NCBI RefSeq assembly: GCF_026157065.1
Contig: NZ_JANLGQ010000001.1
Span: forward strand, 310,001-374,000
From: Enterococcus sp. HY326
Lineage (GTDB): Bacteria; Bacillota; Bacilli; Lactobacillales; Enterococcaceae
Direction: 5' to 3'
DNA length: 64,000 nucleotides
Program-made: the position numbers and the translations under genes
Notes under the pieces: model-generated
Told to the model about the DNA's origin: nothing
Seen by the model: only the letters and a program-made list of their open reading frames with translations
The model's database searches: none
Shown: piece by piece, positions 9,563 to 17,927 of the stretch
Numbering within the stretch: position 1 is the first letter of the stretch
Layout: the number at the start of each line of letters is the position of its first letter

Positions 9563-10581
9563 CTATCTTGCCACGCTTTCAGTTCTTCTTTTACATAGTC
9601 TAAAGCCAAAAGTTTTTCTTTGATTTCGTCAACGGTTAGTCTTCTAGTATTGTCTGAATTATACTCCCCTTCTTCAGTCAACTTTTGACTACCATCAACA
9701 AAATATTTATCATAATTTAAATCTCTCGTATCAGCAGGAACTCGATAGAAATCACCCATATCTTTTGAAACTAAGAATTCTTCTTTGGTTAATAAAGTCT
9801 CATATTTCTTTTCACCATGTCGAGTTCCAATAATGTGAATATCATTATCGACATTAAATAATTCTTTAACTGCCAGCGCTAAATCACCGACTGTTGAAGC
9901 TGGTGACTTTTGAACCATGATATCGCCGGCCTGAGCATTCTCAAAAGCAAAAACAACTAAATCAACTGCTTCCTCCAGGCTCATTAAAAATCTGGTCATT
10001 TCTGGATCAGTAATTGTTAGTGGCTTTTCGGACTTAATTTGATCTATAAAGAGAGGAATCACAGAACCCCGAGATGCCATAACATTCCCATATCGAGTTC
10101 CACAAATTGTTGTTTGATTTTCGCTAACTGTTTTAGCCTTAGCAACAAAAACTTTCTCCATCATTGCCTTTGATATCCCCATTGCATTGATGGGATATGC
10201 TGCTTTATCAGTAGAAAGGCAAATAACTTTTTTTATTCCCATCTCTACAGCGGCAGTTACAACGTTATCGGTACCCATTATATTGGTCTTTACTGCTTCC
10301 ATTGGGAAAAATTCACATGAAGGTACTTGTTTTAAAGCGGCCGCATGAAAAACATAGTCTACCCCGTACATAGCATTTTTCACACTATTTATATCACGGA
10401 CATCCCCTATGTAAAACTTTAATTTATCACTGTTATATTTTTTTCTCATATCGTCTTGCTTTTTCTCATCGCGAGAAAAAATACGGATTTCTTTAATATC
10501 AGAATCTAAAAATCTTTTCATTACTGCGTTACCAAATGAACCGGTACCGCCGGTTATTAGCAGTGTTTTGTTTGTAAACAT
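9559..10581 (-). CDS. fnlA: UDP-GlcNAc 4,6-dehydratase/5-epimerase, FnlA/CapE
   Basis: The 340-residue SDR enzyme has GGTGSFGNAVM for NAD binding and STDKAAYPINAMGISK, in which the usual catalytic tyrosine is methionine, a hallmark of CapE/FlaA1-type dehydratases. RYGNVMASRGSVIPLF and the C-terminal YFVDGSQKL region also fit CapE. It converts UDP-GlcNAc to the 4-keto-6-deoxy intermediate that FnlB and FnlC turn into UDP-L-FucNAc. It is the first gene of a compact fnlA-fnlB-fnlC run and starts 2 bp after the WbuB-like gene. Confidence 0.92.
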   Translation of the reverse strand: MFTNKTLLITGGTGSFGNAVMKRFLDSDIKEIRIFSRDEKKQDDMRKKYNSDKLKFYIGDVRDINSVKNAMYGVDYVFHAAALKQVPSCEFFPMEAVKTNIMGTDNVVTAAVEMGIKKVICLSTDKAAYPINAMGISKAMMEKVFVAKAKTVSENQTTICGTRYGNVMASRGSVIPLFIDQIKSEKPLTITDPEMTRFLMSLEEAVDLVVFAFENAQAGDIMVQKSPASTVGDLALAVKELFNVDNDIHIIGTRHGEKKYETLLTKEEFLVSKDMGDFYRVPADTRDLNYDKYFVDGSQKLTEEGEYNSDNTRRLTVDEIKEKLLALDYVKEELKAWQDR

Positions 10582-10583
10582 TA

Positions 10584-11792
10584 TTAACCCTCCATAAAAT
10601 AATTATCCATCATATCCATCAACATTTTTTTTTCGAAATTTTTCTCGTAATATTCTCGAGAATTTTTACCATACTCAGTTATTTCCTTAGTGGATAATTG
10701 ACTTATTAGACGAATATTTTGAAAAAGACCCTCAACATCGCCGGCCCCACTACAAAAACCACTTTTAGAGCTTCTAATTATTTCACTTACTTCTCCATCT
10801 GCAGACAACAATATTGGAATTCCACAGGCCATACTCGACTGCAATTTAGCCGGGATTGTCATTGAAAAAATATTGTTTTTGTTGAGACTGATAAAAGAGA
10901 AATCAAATGAAGCAAATAAATCAGGAATATCTTCAGCTGGAATTGAATCATAAAAAACAATATAATTTTCTAACCCTTTCTCCTTAATCTCGCTCATCAA
11001 CTGATTTTTGAATCGACCATCGCCCACAATATGAAATTTTACTTTTAGTTTTTCGTCAGCGATTTTTTTTAAAACCTCTGATAAAATATTTAGGCCTTGT
11101 GCAAAACCAACATTACCCGCGAAAACAATATTTTTAATACCTAATTGTGGATTTTCATCTAGTTTATTTATAACTGGCTTATAAAACTCTTCTGCATATT
11201 GAGGCCAAAAGATTATTTTTTCTTGTACAAAACCTCTGTTTTGTATATTTTTTTTAAAACTTTTTGATGCGGTGAAAATCAATTTGGAATTACGATATAT
11301 ATAATTTACCATCTTATCAAGGATTCCAATTACTAATTTGTTTTTTATGCCCGTTATTATTTCAAAATTTTCTGGCCATAAGTCCAAGACATATATGTAG
11401 TGAGGGATATTCATTTTTTTTGCAATTCTCACACCAGACAATGCTTGTGTCATTGGGGAAACTTCATAGGTAAAAACTAAATCAAACTTTTTTTTATTCT
11501 TTGTCATCCAAAAGAATCCAGATATTACAAAAGAAATGTAATTTAAAGCCATCATAATACTCGATTTCTTCCTAGGTATAATTGGTATTCTTATTACATT
11601 AACTCCCTCGTATTCTTCCTTTCTTCTTTCTTTTAATGAGAAACCTTTAAAAAAATCACCACTTGGGTAATTTGGAATTCCTGTTAGTACAGTCACATCA
11701 TAGCCTCTGCTGACCCAGGTCTTACATATATCATTAATTCTAAATTGTTCTGGATAAAAATATTGAGATACAACTAAAATTTTTTTATTCAT
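10584..11792 (-). CDS. wbuB: Glycosyltransferase, WbuB-like (candidate L-FucNAc transferase)
   Basis: This 402-residue GT4 enzyme begins ILVVSQYFYPEQFRINDICK and continues LTGIPNYPSGDFFKGF, the recognisable start of the WbuB family. KIIFWPQYAEEFY and IVFAGNVGFAQGL follow. In E. coli O26-type clusters WbuB transfers N-acetyl-L-fucosamine, and here the gene sits right before the FucNAc synthesis genes, which supports the same donor by inference. The ATG at 11792 lies within the final codons of the upstream reductase gene; a GTG two codons earlier is an alternative. Confidence 0.82.
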   Translation of the reverse strand: MNKKILVVSQYFYPEQFRINDICKTWVSRGYDVTVLTGIPNYPSGDFFKGFSLKERRKEEYEGVNVIRIPIIPRKKSSIMMALNYISFVISGFFWMTKNKKKFDLVFTYEVSPMTQALSGVRIAKKMNIPHYIYVLDLWPENFEIITGIKNKLVIGILDKMVNYIYRNSKLIFTASKSFKKNIQNRGFVQEKIIFWPQYAEEFYKPVINKLDENPQLGIKNIVFAGNVGFAQGLNILSEVLKKIADEKLKVKFHIVGDGRFKNQLMSEIKEKGLENYIVFYDSIPAEDIPDLFASFDFSFISLNKNNIFSMTIPAKLQSSMACGIPILLSADGEVSEIIRSSKSGFCSGAGDVEGLFQNIRLISQLSTKEITEYGKNSREYYEKNFEKKMLMDMMDNYFMEG

Positions 11793-12681
11793 TATCACTT
11801 ATTTCCAAACTTCTTTTTATACTGGTTCTAAAATCTATCAATTGCAGATGATTAGCCTTTTTCTCATAACATAAATTCCCGAACACCTTGTTGCTTAATT
11901 TACCAATTTTCCCAGGGAACATACATAACAAAATTACAAAACCATTTAGCAGTCTAGTAATAAAAATTTTCTTCCCTTTTTCTGTAGAGATTAGCTTAAC
12001 AAGATAACTGGTATTCACATATTCATCATTTTGTGGAAAAAAAACCCCATCTTTAAAATTTTCAATAATATCTTCTAGAAATAAAAATAGATTATCTATA
12101 AAAAGCATTGATCTTCTATTATTAATTTGTGGAAAAATAGGAATTTTTTCTGCTAACTTTACTAGCTGAGGGAAATTGCCTTTGCTTTTCGGTCCGTATA
12201 TCATTGGAGGGCGTAAGATTACCATTTTAAAACTTTCTTCATTAAGTGGAAGTAAATTTTTCTCAGCTTGTAACTTGCTGTCCCCATAAAAATTACTTGG
12301 TCTTGGAATAGTTCTATCTGTAATCACTTGATCCTTTTTCAGTCTATTTTCTTCACCATAAACTATAATAGAACTCATATAGATGAATTGCCCGCTTTTA
12401 TCAGATAAATCTTTTTTATACTTATTTGCAACTTCAACCGCTAAATCACAATTTATCTTATAGTATAGTTCTTTAGTGGCATTATTGACATTTGAAACAT
12501 CTGCATGAGCTATACCGGCTACATGAAAAATACTGTCATAGCAAGAAAAATCTTTATCTCTCCAATCATTCCCTCTCACGCTTATAACATCGATTTGAAA
12601 ATTGTTCTTATTACTTTCTGCCCATTTGATAAAAGAGTCTCCAATATAACTTTTCTCGCCTGTAATTAATATCTTTTTCAT
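11785..12681 (-). CDS. NAD-dependent epimerase/dehydratase-family reductase (WbpV/WreQ-like)
   Basis: The 298-residue SDR protein has ILITGEKSYIGDSF for cofactor binding, HVAGIAHAD, SSIIVYGE and a catalytic FYGDSKLQAEK (Y-x3-K). Its position between an initiating sugar transferase and a polysaccharide glycosyltransferase resembles P. aeruginosa WbpV and Rhizobium WreQ. Those enzymes reduce the 4-keto group of UDP-4-keto-6-deoxy-GlcNAc to make UDP-QuiNAc. With the WbpM-like dehydratase two genes upstream, a UDP-N-acetylquinovosamine branch is plausible but inferred. A UDP-sugar 4-epimerase (Gne/GalE type) is the alternative. Its start overlaps the upstream stop codon by one base. Confidence 0.72.
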   Translation of the reverse strand: MKKILITGEKSYIGDSFIKWAESNKNNFQIDVISVRGNDWRDKDFSCYDSIFHVAGIAHADVSNVNNATKELYYKINCDLAVEVANKYKKDLSDKSGQFIYMSSIIVYGEENRLKKDQVITDRTIPRPSNFYGDSKLQAEKNLLPLNEESFKMVILRPPMIYGPKSKGNFPQLVKLAEKIPIFPQINNRRSMLFIDNLFLFLEDIIENFKDGVFFPQNDEYVNTSYLVKLISTEKGKKIFITRLLNGFVILLCMFPGKIGKLSNKVFGNLCYEKKANHLQLIDFRTSIKRSLEISDNE

Positions 12682-13298
12682 TAATCTTCATCCTTCGTCA
12701 ATGTACCTGTTCCTCCCTCTAAATGACCGTCTTTCTTCAAAACAGCTTTAAAAGTTCCAAAAAAACACTTGGCATCTAAAAGTAGTGACAAATTATCAGT
12801 ATAATCCCCATCAATTCTTGCCTTATGAGCTATTTCAAGTTCATCTCTTCCACTAATTTGTGCAAGTCCCGTTAATCCAGGGCGTATATCATTCGCTCGG
12901 TATTTATCTCGCTCTTTAATCAAATCATATTGGTTCCAAAGGGATGGTCGAGGCCCGATTACTGCCATGTCTCCTTTAATTATATTAAATAATTGTGGCA
13001 ATTCATCCAAACTAGTTTTACGAAGAAATTTTCCAACTTTAGTAATAAAATAATCAGGATTTTCTAACAAATGTGTTGGCATCTCTTTAGGAGTATCGAT
13101 TTTCATGGTTCGAAATTTGTAAATGTTGAAACATTTTTTATTTTTGCCAACCCTTTTTTGTGTAAAAATAATCGGGCCTTTTGAGTCTAATTTTATTGCC
13201 AGACAAAGAATTACCAAAATAGGTGAAAGAACTATAATCCCAACTAATGAAAGTGCAAAATCAATTGCTCTCTTAATCCCATTTTTATACACTCTCAT
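12681..13298 (-). CDS. Undecaprenyl-phosphate sugar phosphotransferase (PglC-like)
   Basis: This is a small (205 residue) monotopic phosphoglycosyl transferase. A basic N-terminus and one hydrophobic membrane-entering helix (about residues 12-36) come first. The cytoplasmic catalytic core follows, with FTQKRVGKN, IYKFRTMKID, LDELPQLFNIIKGDMAVIGPRP and GLTGLAQISGRDEL. It starts each repeat unit by moving a sugar-1-phosphate, probably an N-acetylated 6-deoxy sugar, from UDP to undecaprenyl phosphate. It lacks the extra membrane domain of the larger WbaP/CpsE type, matching the minimal PglC form. It follows the dehydratase gene by 6 bp. Confidence 0.92.
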   Translation of the reverse strand: MRVYKNGIKRAIDFALSLVGIIVLSPILVILCLAIKLDSKGPIIFTQKRVGKNKKCFNIYKFRTMKIDTPKEMPTHLLENPDYFITKVGKFLRKTSLDELPQLFNIIKGDMAVIGPRPSLWNQYDLIKERDKYRANDIRPGLTGLAQISGRDELEIAHKARIDGDYTDNLSLLLDAKCFFGTFKAVLKKDGHLEGGTGTLTKDED

Positions 13299-13304
13299 CT
13301 CTCC

Positions 13305-15122
13305 TTACTTATTCGATGCATTTGCAAAAGCAACAATTTTTTTTCCTAACTCTTGATTGTCTCCTGATAAATTCTCAACAAAATTAAAAACTTCAGTTAA
13401 AGAGAATCCTTTAATATTCCCAACAAAGATTTTTTCGTAAACTTCCTCATCGTTTCGTTCTTTATCTAATAATAACTCTTCATAAAGTTTTTCGCCTGGT
13501 CGAATTCCAGTTTCAATAATTTGAATTTCATCTTCAGAGTATCCACTCAAACGAATCATATTTTTAGCTAAATCAACTATTTTGACTGGCTCACTCATAT
13601 CTAGAACAAAAATTTCTCCACCTTTTGCCAAAGCACCAGCTTGGATAACCAACTTACTAGCTTCTGGTATAGTCATAAAGTAACGTGTCATTCTAAAGTC
13701 TGTTACAGTAACCGGTCCGCCATTTGCAATTTGTTCTCTAAAAACCGGAATCACACTACCTCTAGATCCCAATACATTTCCAAATCGAACCGCTGAAAAT
13801 TTAGTGTGTCCTTCTTGATTTAGACCCGTAACAATCATCTCAGCAATTCTTTTTGTAGCACCCATAACATTTGGCGGGTTGTTAGCTTTATCAGTAGAGA
13901 CCATTACAAAGTTTTTTACATAGCATGATTTTGCAGCTTCTGCAACATTTTTTGTACCGTATATATTATTTTTAACTGCTTCCTGCGCGTTATACTCCAT
14001 TAAAGGGACATGTTTATGTGCAGCGGCATGATACACAATATCAGGTTTGTAATGATTCATCACTTCGAATATCTTATCTCTATCTTGAATGTCAGCAATC
14101 ACTGGCACAATAGCTGTAACCTTATCTCGATATCTATTATTTAATTCTCTATCAATCAAATAAATTGAATTCTCACCATGTCCAAGTAGAATTAGTTTTT
14201 TAGGATTGAATTTGATAACCTGACGACAAATTTCTGAGCCTATTGAGCCTCCGGCACCAGTTACAAGTATCACTTTGTCTGTTAGCTGATCTTTAATAGC
14301 AACAATATCTAATTGAACTTCTTCTCTCCCTAACAAGTCCACTACATCAATTTCTTTCAAGCGAGAAACATTGATTTTTCCGACAGCCAACTCTTCCATC
14401 GATGGCATCGTATTAACCTTAACCTTAAGATCTTCTACTTGCTCAAAAATTTCTCTTATACGAGTTCTTGGAATAGACGGAATAGCAATTGTGACCATAT
14501 CAACATCATTGTCTTTAATAAATAGGGGTAAATCCACTATACTACCCAAAACTTTTACTCCAGATAAATATGTGGACTTTTTATTGGGATCATCATCGAC
14601 GAAACCTACAACGTTAATATCTCCAGCTGTTTTAGATCCGACTAAACTATTATATAGAATTCGTCCACCTTCACCAGCCCCCACAATTAATGTATTATGA
14701 GCTTTAATCGAACCGTTGCTTCTCATGTTCCTAGACTCAACAAAGAGGCGCCATAAAATTCGACTTGCGATTATCAAAAAAGTTTCTAATAAGAAAGTGA
14801 AAAGGATTGTTCGTTTACTGTACCCATCGTTTATAAATAGTAAAACAATAAAAGTCGATGCAGCACTTAAAGAGCTTGCAACAAATATTGCTACCATCTC
14901 ACGTACATTTGTATAACGATTTATTCTTGTAAAAACTTTAAAAATGCTACCATAAAACAAGTAAAATATAACAGACGAAAGTATTGATATCCAAACGGTG
15001 TTCAATGGTAGACGAACAAAAGGCATCATAAATAAATACGATGCCAAGTTTGCGATAGCAATCAGAATTGAATCCAATGCAACTAAAATAAATATTTTTC
15101 TTTTTCTTGTTAACTCGAACAA
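13305..15122 (-). CDS. Membrane-bound nucleotide-sugar 4,6-dehydratase (CapD/WbpM/EpsC-like)
   Basis: Four or so N-terminal membrane helices are followed by a CoA-binding-like Rossmann fold (NTLIVGAGEGGRILY) and then the SDR dehydratase domain with VTGAGGSIGSEICRQ. The active-site segment STDKANNPPNVMGATK has methionine instead of tyrosine, as in WbpM. The C-terminal GIRPGEKLYEELL completes the family pattern. It likely makes UDP-4-keto-6-deoxy-GlcNAc for the first sugar of the repeat. A GTG at 15137 opens the frame, but a GGAGG site lies 8 nt before the TTG at 15122, so that TTG is preferred (605 residues). It is the longest protein of the locus. Confidence 0.88.
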   Translation of the reverse strand: MFELTRKRKIFILVALDSILIAIANLASYLFMMPFVRLPLNTVWISILSSVIFYLFYGSIFKVFTRINRYTNVREMVAIFVASSLSAASTFIVLLFINDGYSKRTILFTFLLETFLIIASRILWRLFVESRNMRSNGSIKAHNTLIVGAGEGGRILYNSLVGSKTAGDINVVGFVDDDPNKKSTYLSGVKVLGSIVDLPLFIKDNDVDMVTIAIPSIPRTRIREIFEQVEDLKVKVNTMPSMEELAVGKINVSRLKEIDVVDLLGREEVQLDIVAIKDQLTDKVILVTGAGGSIGSEICRQVIKFNPKKLILLGHGENSIYLIDRELNNRYRDKVTAIVPVIADIQDRDKIFEVMNHYKPDIVYHAAAHKHVPLMEYNAQEAVKNNIYGTKNVAEAAKSCYVKNFVMVSTDKANNPPNVMGATKRIAEMIVTGLNQEGHTKFSAVRFGNVLGSRGSVIPVFREQIANGGPVTVTDFRMTRYFMTIPEASKLVIQAGALAKGGEIFVLDMSEPVKIVDLAKNMIRLSGYSEDEIQIIETGIRPGEKLYEELLLDKERNDEEVYEKIFVGNIKGFSLTEVFNFVENLSGDNQELGKKIVAFANASNK

Positions 15123-15153
15123 CTTGTCCGCCTCCACACAATCTTACACAATT

Positions 15154-15855
15154 CTAATTTCCGTAATAATAGTAGTATCCCTTATCACTAGCGTCCTTAG
15201 AGCCGTTATAAACAACTCCAAGAACATGTGCTTTTGTTAATTCAAGTAATTCTTTAGCTTTCATCACAGCATCTTTTCTAGTTACATCTTCACGTACTAC
15301 TAAGATAGTTCCATCTGCCTTAGACGATACGATTTGAGCATCCGTTACGGTAACAACAGGCGGCATATCGAAAATGATAATGTCATACAAACGACTTAAT
15401 TCATCCATCACCACATCAAATCTTACAGAGCCTAATAATTCTGAAGGATTTGGTGGTTTAATTCCACTAGTTACTACAAATAAGTTAGGAACATGAGTAG
15501 CATTGACCACATCACCAACTTGCGTTTCTGTACTCAAAATAGTGCTTAAACCGCGATTGTTAGTTAATCCAAATGATTTGTGAACGGTTGGCTTCCGCAT
15601 ATCTGCATCAACTAATAATGTTCTTTGTCCAGAATTTGCGAATACGACCGCTAAATTAGCCGAAGTTGTTGACTTTCCTTCTCCCGGTCCCGATGAGGTG
15701 ATAACAATAGTTTTAATTCGTTTATCTGCAGAAGATGAGAATTGAATATTCGTTCTAATTGTCCGATATTGTTCGGTAATCGGCGAGCTTTGATCCACCA
15801 TACTAATCAAGCTTACTGCAGAAGTTTCTTGTTCTTTATTATGCTTTTTTGCCAT
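15154..15855 (-). CDS. cpsD: Polysaccharide biosynthesis tyrosine autokinase CpsD
   Basis: The 233-residue BY-kinase has a Walker A TSSGPGEGKSTTSANLA near residue 52, Walker A' LLVDADMRKP and Walker B IIFDMPPV. It ends in KGYYYYYGN, the tyrosine cluster that is autophosphorylated. It works at the membrane with CpsC to control chain length and export and is dephosphorylated by CpsB, whose gene is upstream. An AGGAGG site precedes the ATG. It is separate from the Wzz-like subunit, as in other Firmicutes. Confidence 0.95.
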   Translation of the reverse strand: MAKKHNKEQETSAVSLISMVDQSSPITEQYRTIRTNIQFSSSADKRIKTIVITSSGPGEGKSTTSANLAVVFANSGQRTLLVDADMRKPTVHKSFGLTNNRGLSTILSTETQVGDVVNATHVPNLFVVTSGIKPPNPSELLGSVRFDVVMDELSRLYDIIIFDMPPVVTVTDAQIVSSKADGTILVVREDVTRKDAVMKAKELLELTKAHVLGVVYNGSKDASDKGYYYYYGN

Positions 15856-15864
15856 GATATCCTC

Positions 15865-16713
15865 CTACACCCGTCGTCGTGTTCTTCTTGAGATTTCTTC
15901 ATTGATATTTTCGGAGCTTGAGCTCTGAGTTTGTGGAGTACCAGGTTGTATTGACGGTCCTGTACCTGTTTCAGTTGATTGATTAATTGTTGTCGCTTTT
16001 TTAATAGAAGAATTTAATTCTTTGGCAGCCATATTAGGTACCACTCCTAGAACTGTAAAGCCAAGATTCTCTGTTACAAAGCGATCATCTTTAACAGTTC
16101 GATCAAGTAATTCAAATAAGAAAGCCAAACCAACTCCTAGGATAAAACCAAGAACAATGCCAATCAGAAGGTTTCTTGTGTTGTTTGGAGATACAGGAGA
16201 CATTTCAGCTTGAGCCGAAGAAATAATCGAAATCTGATCAATTGTATTGTTCAAAACTTCTGCTGCTGTGGTTTGAAAAATATTAGAAGTGACATTTGCA
16301 ATATTTTGCGACATTACTGGGTCATCAGTTAAAGCTTGAATATAAAACATCAAAGAATTATCAGTATTTTGGACAACTGAGATGGCTTCTCTTAAATCTG
16401 ATGTAGATAAATCATAACCATATTCTTCAGATAAAGATTGTTGCACAGCGTCAATCACTCGATCACTAGTGATTAACTCAGTATAAGTATTAATCATTTG
16501 TAAATTCGTATTGACATCATTGACAGTGGTGGTGCCTGAAGCATTTTGCGGTAAAGTCACAATAATCTGCGACCGTGAGCTGTATTCAGGTGTAATTACA
16601 AAGAAGGTTACTACACTGGCAAGCCCTAACCCGACAAAGGTCAAGGTGATAATCAATGCCAGACGTTTTTTCAAAATGTTAAATATTTCCCTTAAACTAA
16701 TTGTCTCTTCCAT
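15865..16713 (-). CDS. cpsC: Chain-length determinant / kinase activator CpsC (Wzz family)
   Basis: Two membrane helices (about residues 18-38 and 183-203) enclose an extracellular helical domain. The proline-rich MSPVSPNNTRN precedes the second helix, as in Wzz/PCP-2b proteins. It activates CpsD and sets polymer length. After the second helix there is a cytoplasmic tail of roughly 75 residues: a short kinase-contact region, then a low-complexity Ser/Thr/Pro/Gln stretch that ends EEISRRTRRRV. The total of 282 residues is longer than pneumococcal CpsC (about 230). The tail is the odd part; the rest is standard. Confidence 0.93.
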   Translation of the reverse strand: MEETISLREIFNILKKRLALIITLTFVGLGLASVVTFFVITPEYSSRSQIIVTLPQNASGTTTVNDVNTNLQMINTYTELITSDRVIDAVQQSLSEEYGYDLSTSDLREAISVVQNTDNSLMFYIQALTDDPVMSQNIANVTSNIFQTTAAEVLNNTIDQISIISSAQAEMSPVSPNNTRNLLIGIVLGFILGVGLAFLFELLDRTVKDDRFVTENLGFTVLGVVPNMAAKELNSSIKKATTINQSTETGTGPSIQPGTPQTQSSSSENINEEISRRTRRRV

Positions 16714-16748
16714 CTTATCTCTCTCTCTTGTATGAATTGCATACTAAA

Positions 16749-17609
16749 TTAATAATTGTAAGTAGTTCCGTAATCTGTTGAACTGGAGCTAGTACCGTAG
16801 CTGCTGTCAGACAAGCTACTTGAAGAACTGCTGCTCGAACTTGCGCTTCCTCCCAATAGACTTAATAAAGTAGCTAACTGATCTTCCAATTCGCCACGAA
16901 TATTAGTGTTGGCAACATTGCCGATACTGCTTTGTAACGAATAGTAATTATCATAATCGGCATCGTTGATTAAAGCACCATCAGCCATTAAATTATTGAA
17001 CTCTGCACGAATGGTATCCACTGTTGTGACTTGTTCAGATACGTGATTAAGATATGCATTGGCTAATTCTTTCCAAGCACCATCTTCAAAGCTGGCAACT
17101 TCTGCTTGGACACCAGCAACTTCATCGGCGGTTAAATCATCCCGCATTACTGTGCCCTCAGCATAATTTACCCAATCACTTGGAGCGACTGAGAAAAGAG
17201 CGTTGATGGAATCTTGCATCCGTACCTTGTCTAAGGCTTGTTGTGATAAAGCCAATAAAGCTGTTTTTTGATTGGCAATATCTTGTAGTGAGCTTGGCGA
17301 GTCACTGTCAGAAATATCAAAGTCAGAACTTGAGGTTAAAATTTGATTTAGTTGGGTAATACCTTGATTAATAGTATCAACTGTAACACCCGCTGTTATA
17401 AACTGTTGATTTTCATCGGTAAAGTAGCCGTTGACTGTGGCAGTTAAGGCAGCGATGGTTGCGGCACTTTCATCTGCACTACTTTCAGCATGTTCTACCC
17501 TTGCTTGATTAATTCGGCTAGCATAGCTTCGATACCCAATAAAACAAGTACCTACCGAAGCTATAATAATGACCCCTACTAAGACCGTTCTCAGGAAGGA
17601 CGACTTCAT
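16749..17609 (-). CDS. Membrane-anchored extracytoplasmic protein with Ser/Tyr-rich tail, unknown function
   Basis: I do not recognise this 286-residue protein. Residues 7-26 form a hydrophobic anchor without a clear cleavage site. The rest is predicted extracytoplasmic, acidic, poor in cysteine and mostly helical, with Ala/Gln-rich segments. The last 35 residues are a run of serines followed by SSYGTSSSSTDYGTTYNY. It is the first gene after the main polysaccharide promoter and lies 35 bp before cpsC, so a role in polymer assembly, attachment or surface presentation is inferred. An AGGAG site precedes the ATG. It lacks an LPxTG motif and any recognisable enzyme motif. Confidence 0.8.
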   Translation of the reverse strand: MKSSFLRTVLVGVIIIASVGTCFIGYRSYASRINQARVEHAESSADESAATIAALTATVNGYFTDENQQFITAGVTVDTINQGITQLNQILTSSSDFDISDSDSPSSLQDIANQKTALLALSQQALDKVRMQDSINALFSVAPSDWVNYAEGTVMRDDLTADEVAGVQAEVASFEDGAWKELANAYLNHVSEQVTTVDTIRAEFNNLMADGALINDADYDNYYSLQSSIGNVANTNIRGELEDQLATLLSLLGGSASSSSSSSSSLSDSSYGTSSSSTDYGTTYNY

Positions 17610-17927
17610 TCACTTCACTCCTACAAAAATTATTTATTTTTCGAAAATGAAACTATTATTTCATCCATTTTCATTTGTCATAAGTTAATTTCGTGTTATC
17701 TACTCATATCTACAGGCATACCATAACAATTCTACTTTGGTGAAAAACCTTTGTCAATGTAAATCAGATTTAAAAAACTTCAGAAAAACAATTGTTCTTT
17801 ATATAAAACAGGTTTTTTGAAGTAAAAAATAGTAATTATGACTAACTCCTTAGTTTTCGAGGAATTAATCGGTGGATTTTGCTGATATGTAGAATCTTAA
17901 TTTTTTTTTAAGTTCTGTTATTACTTT
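17610..17927 (-). promoter_or_regulatory. Main promoter region of the polysaccharide operon
   Basis: On the minus strand TTGACA (17757-17752) and TAGAAT (17734-17729) are separated by exactly 17 bp, a near-consensus vegetative promoter. It would give a leader of about 113 nt before the 286-residue protein gene. The rest of the 318-bp gap is AT-rich with many A/T runs. I see no convincing terminator for the upstream cpsB gene, so read-through from cpsB may add to operon expression. Confidence 0.8.

Noticed and set aside
14371-14916. Plus-strand frames inside the dehydratase gene
   Set aside because: They are antisense shadows of a clearly conserved gene, without ribosome sites.
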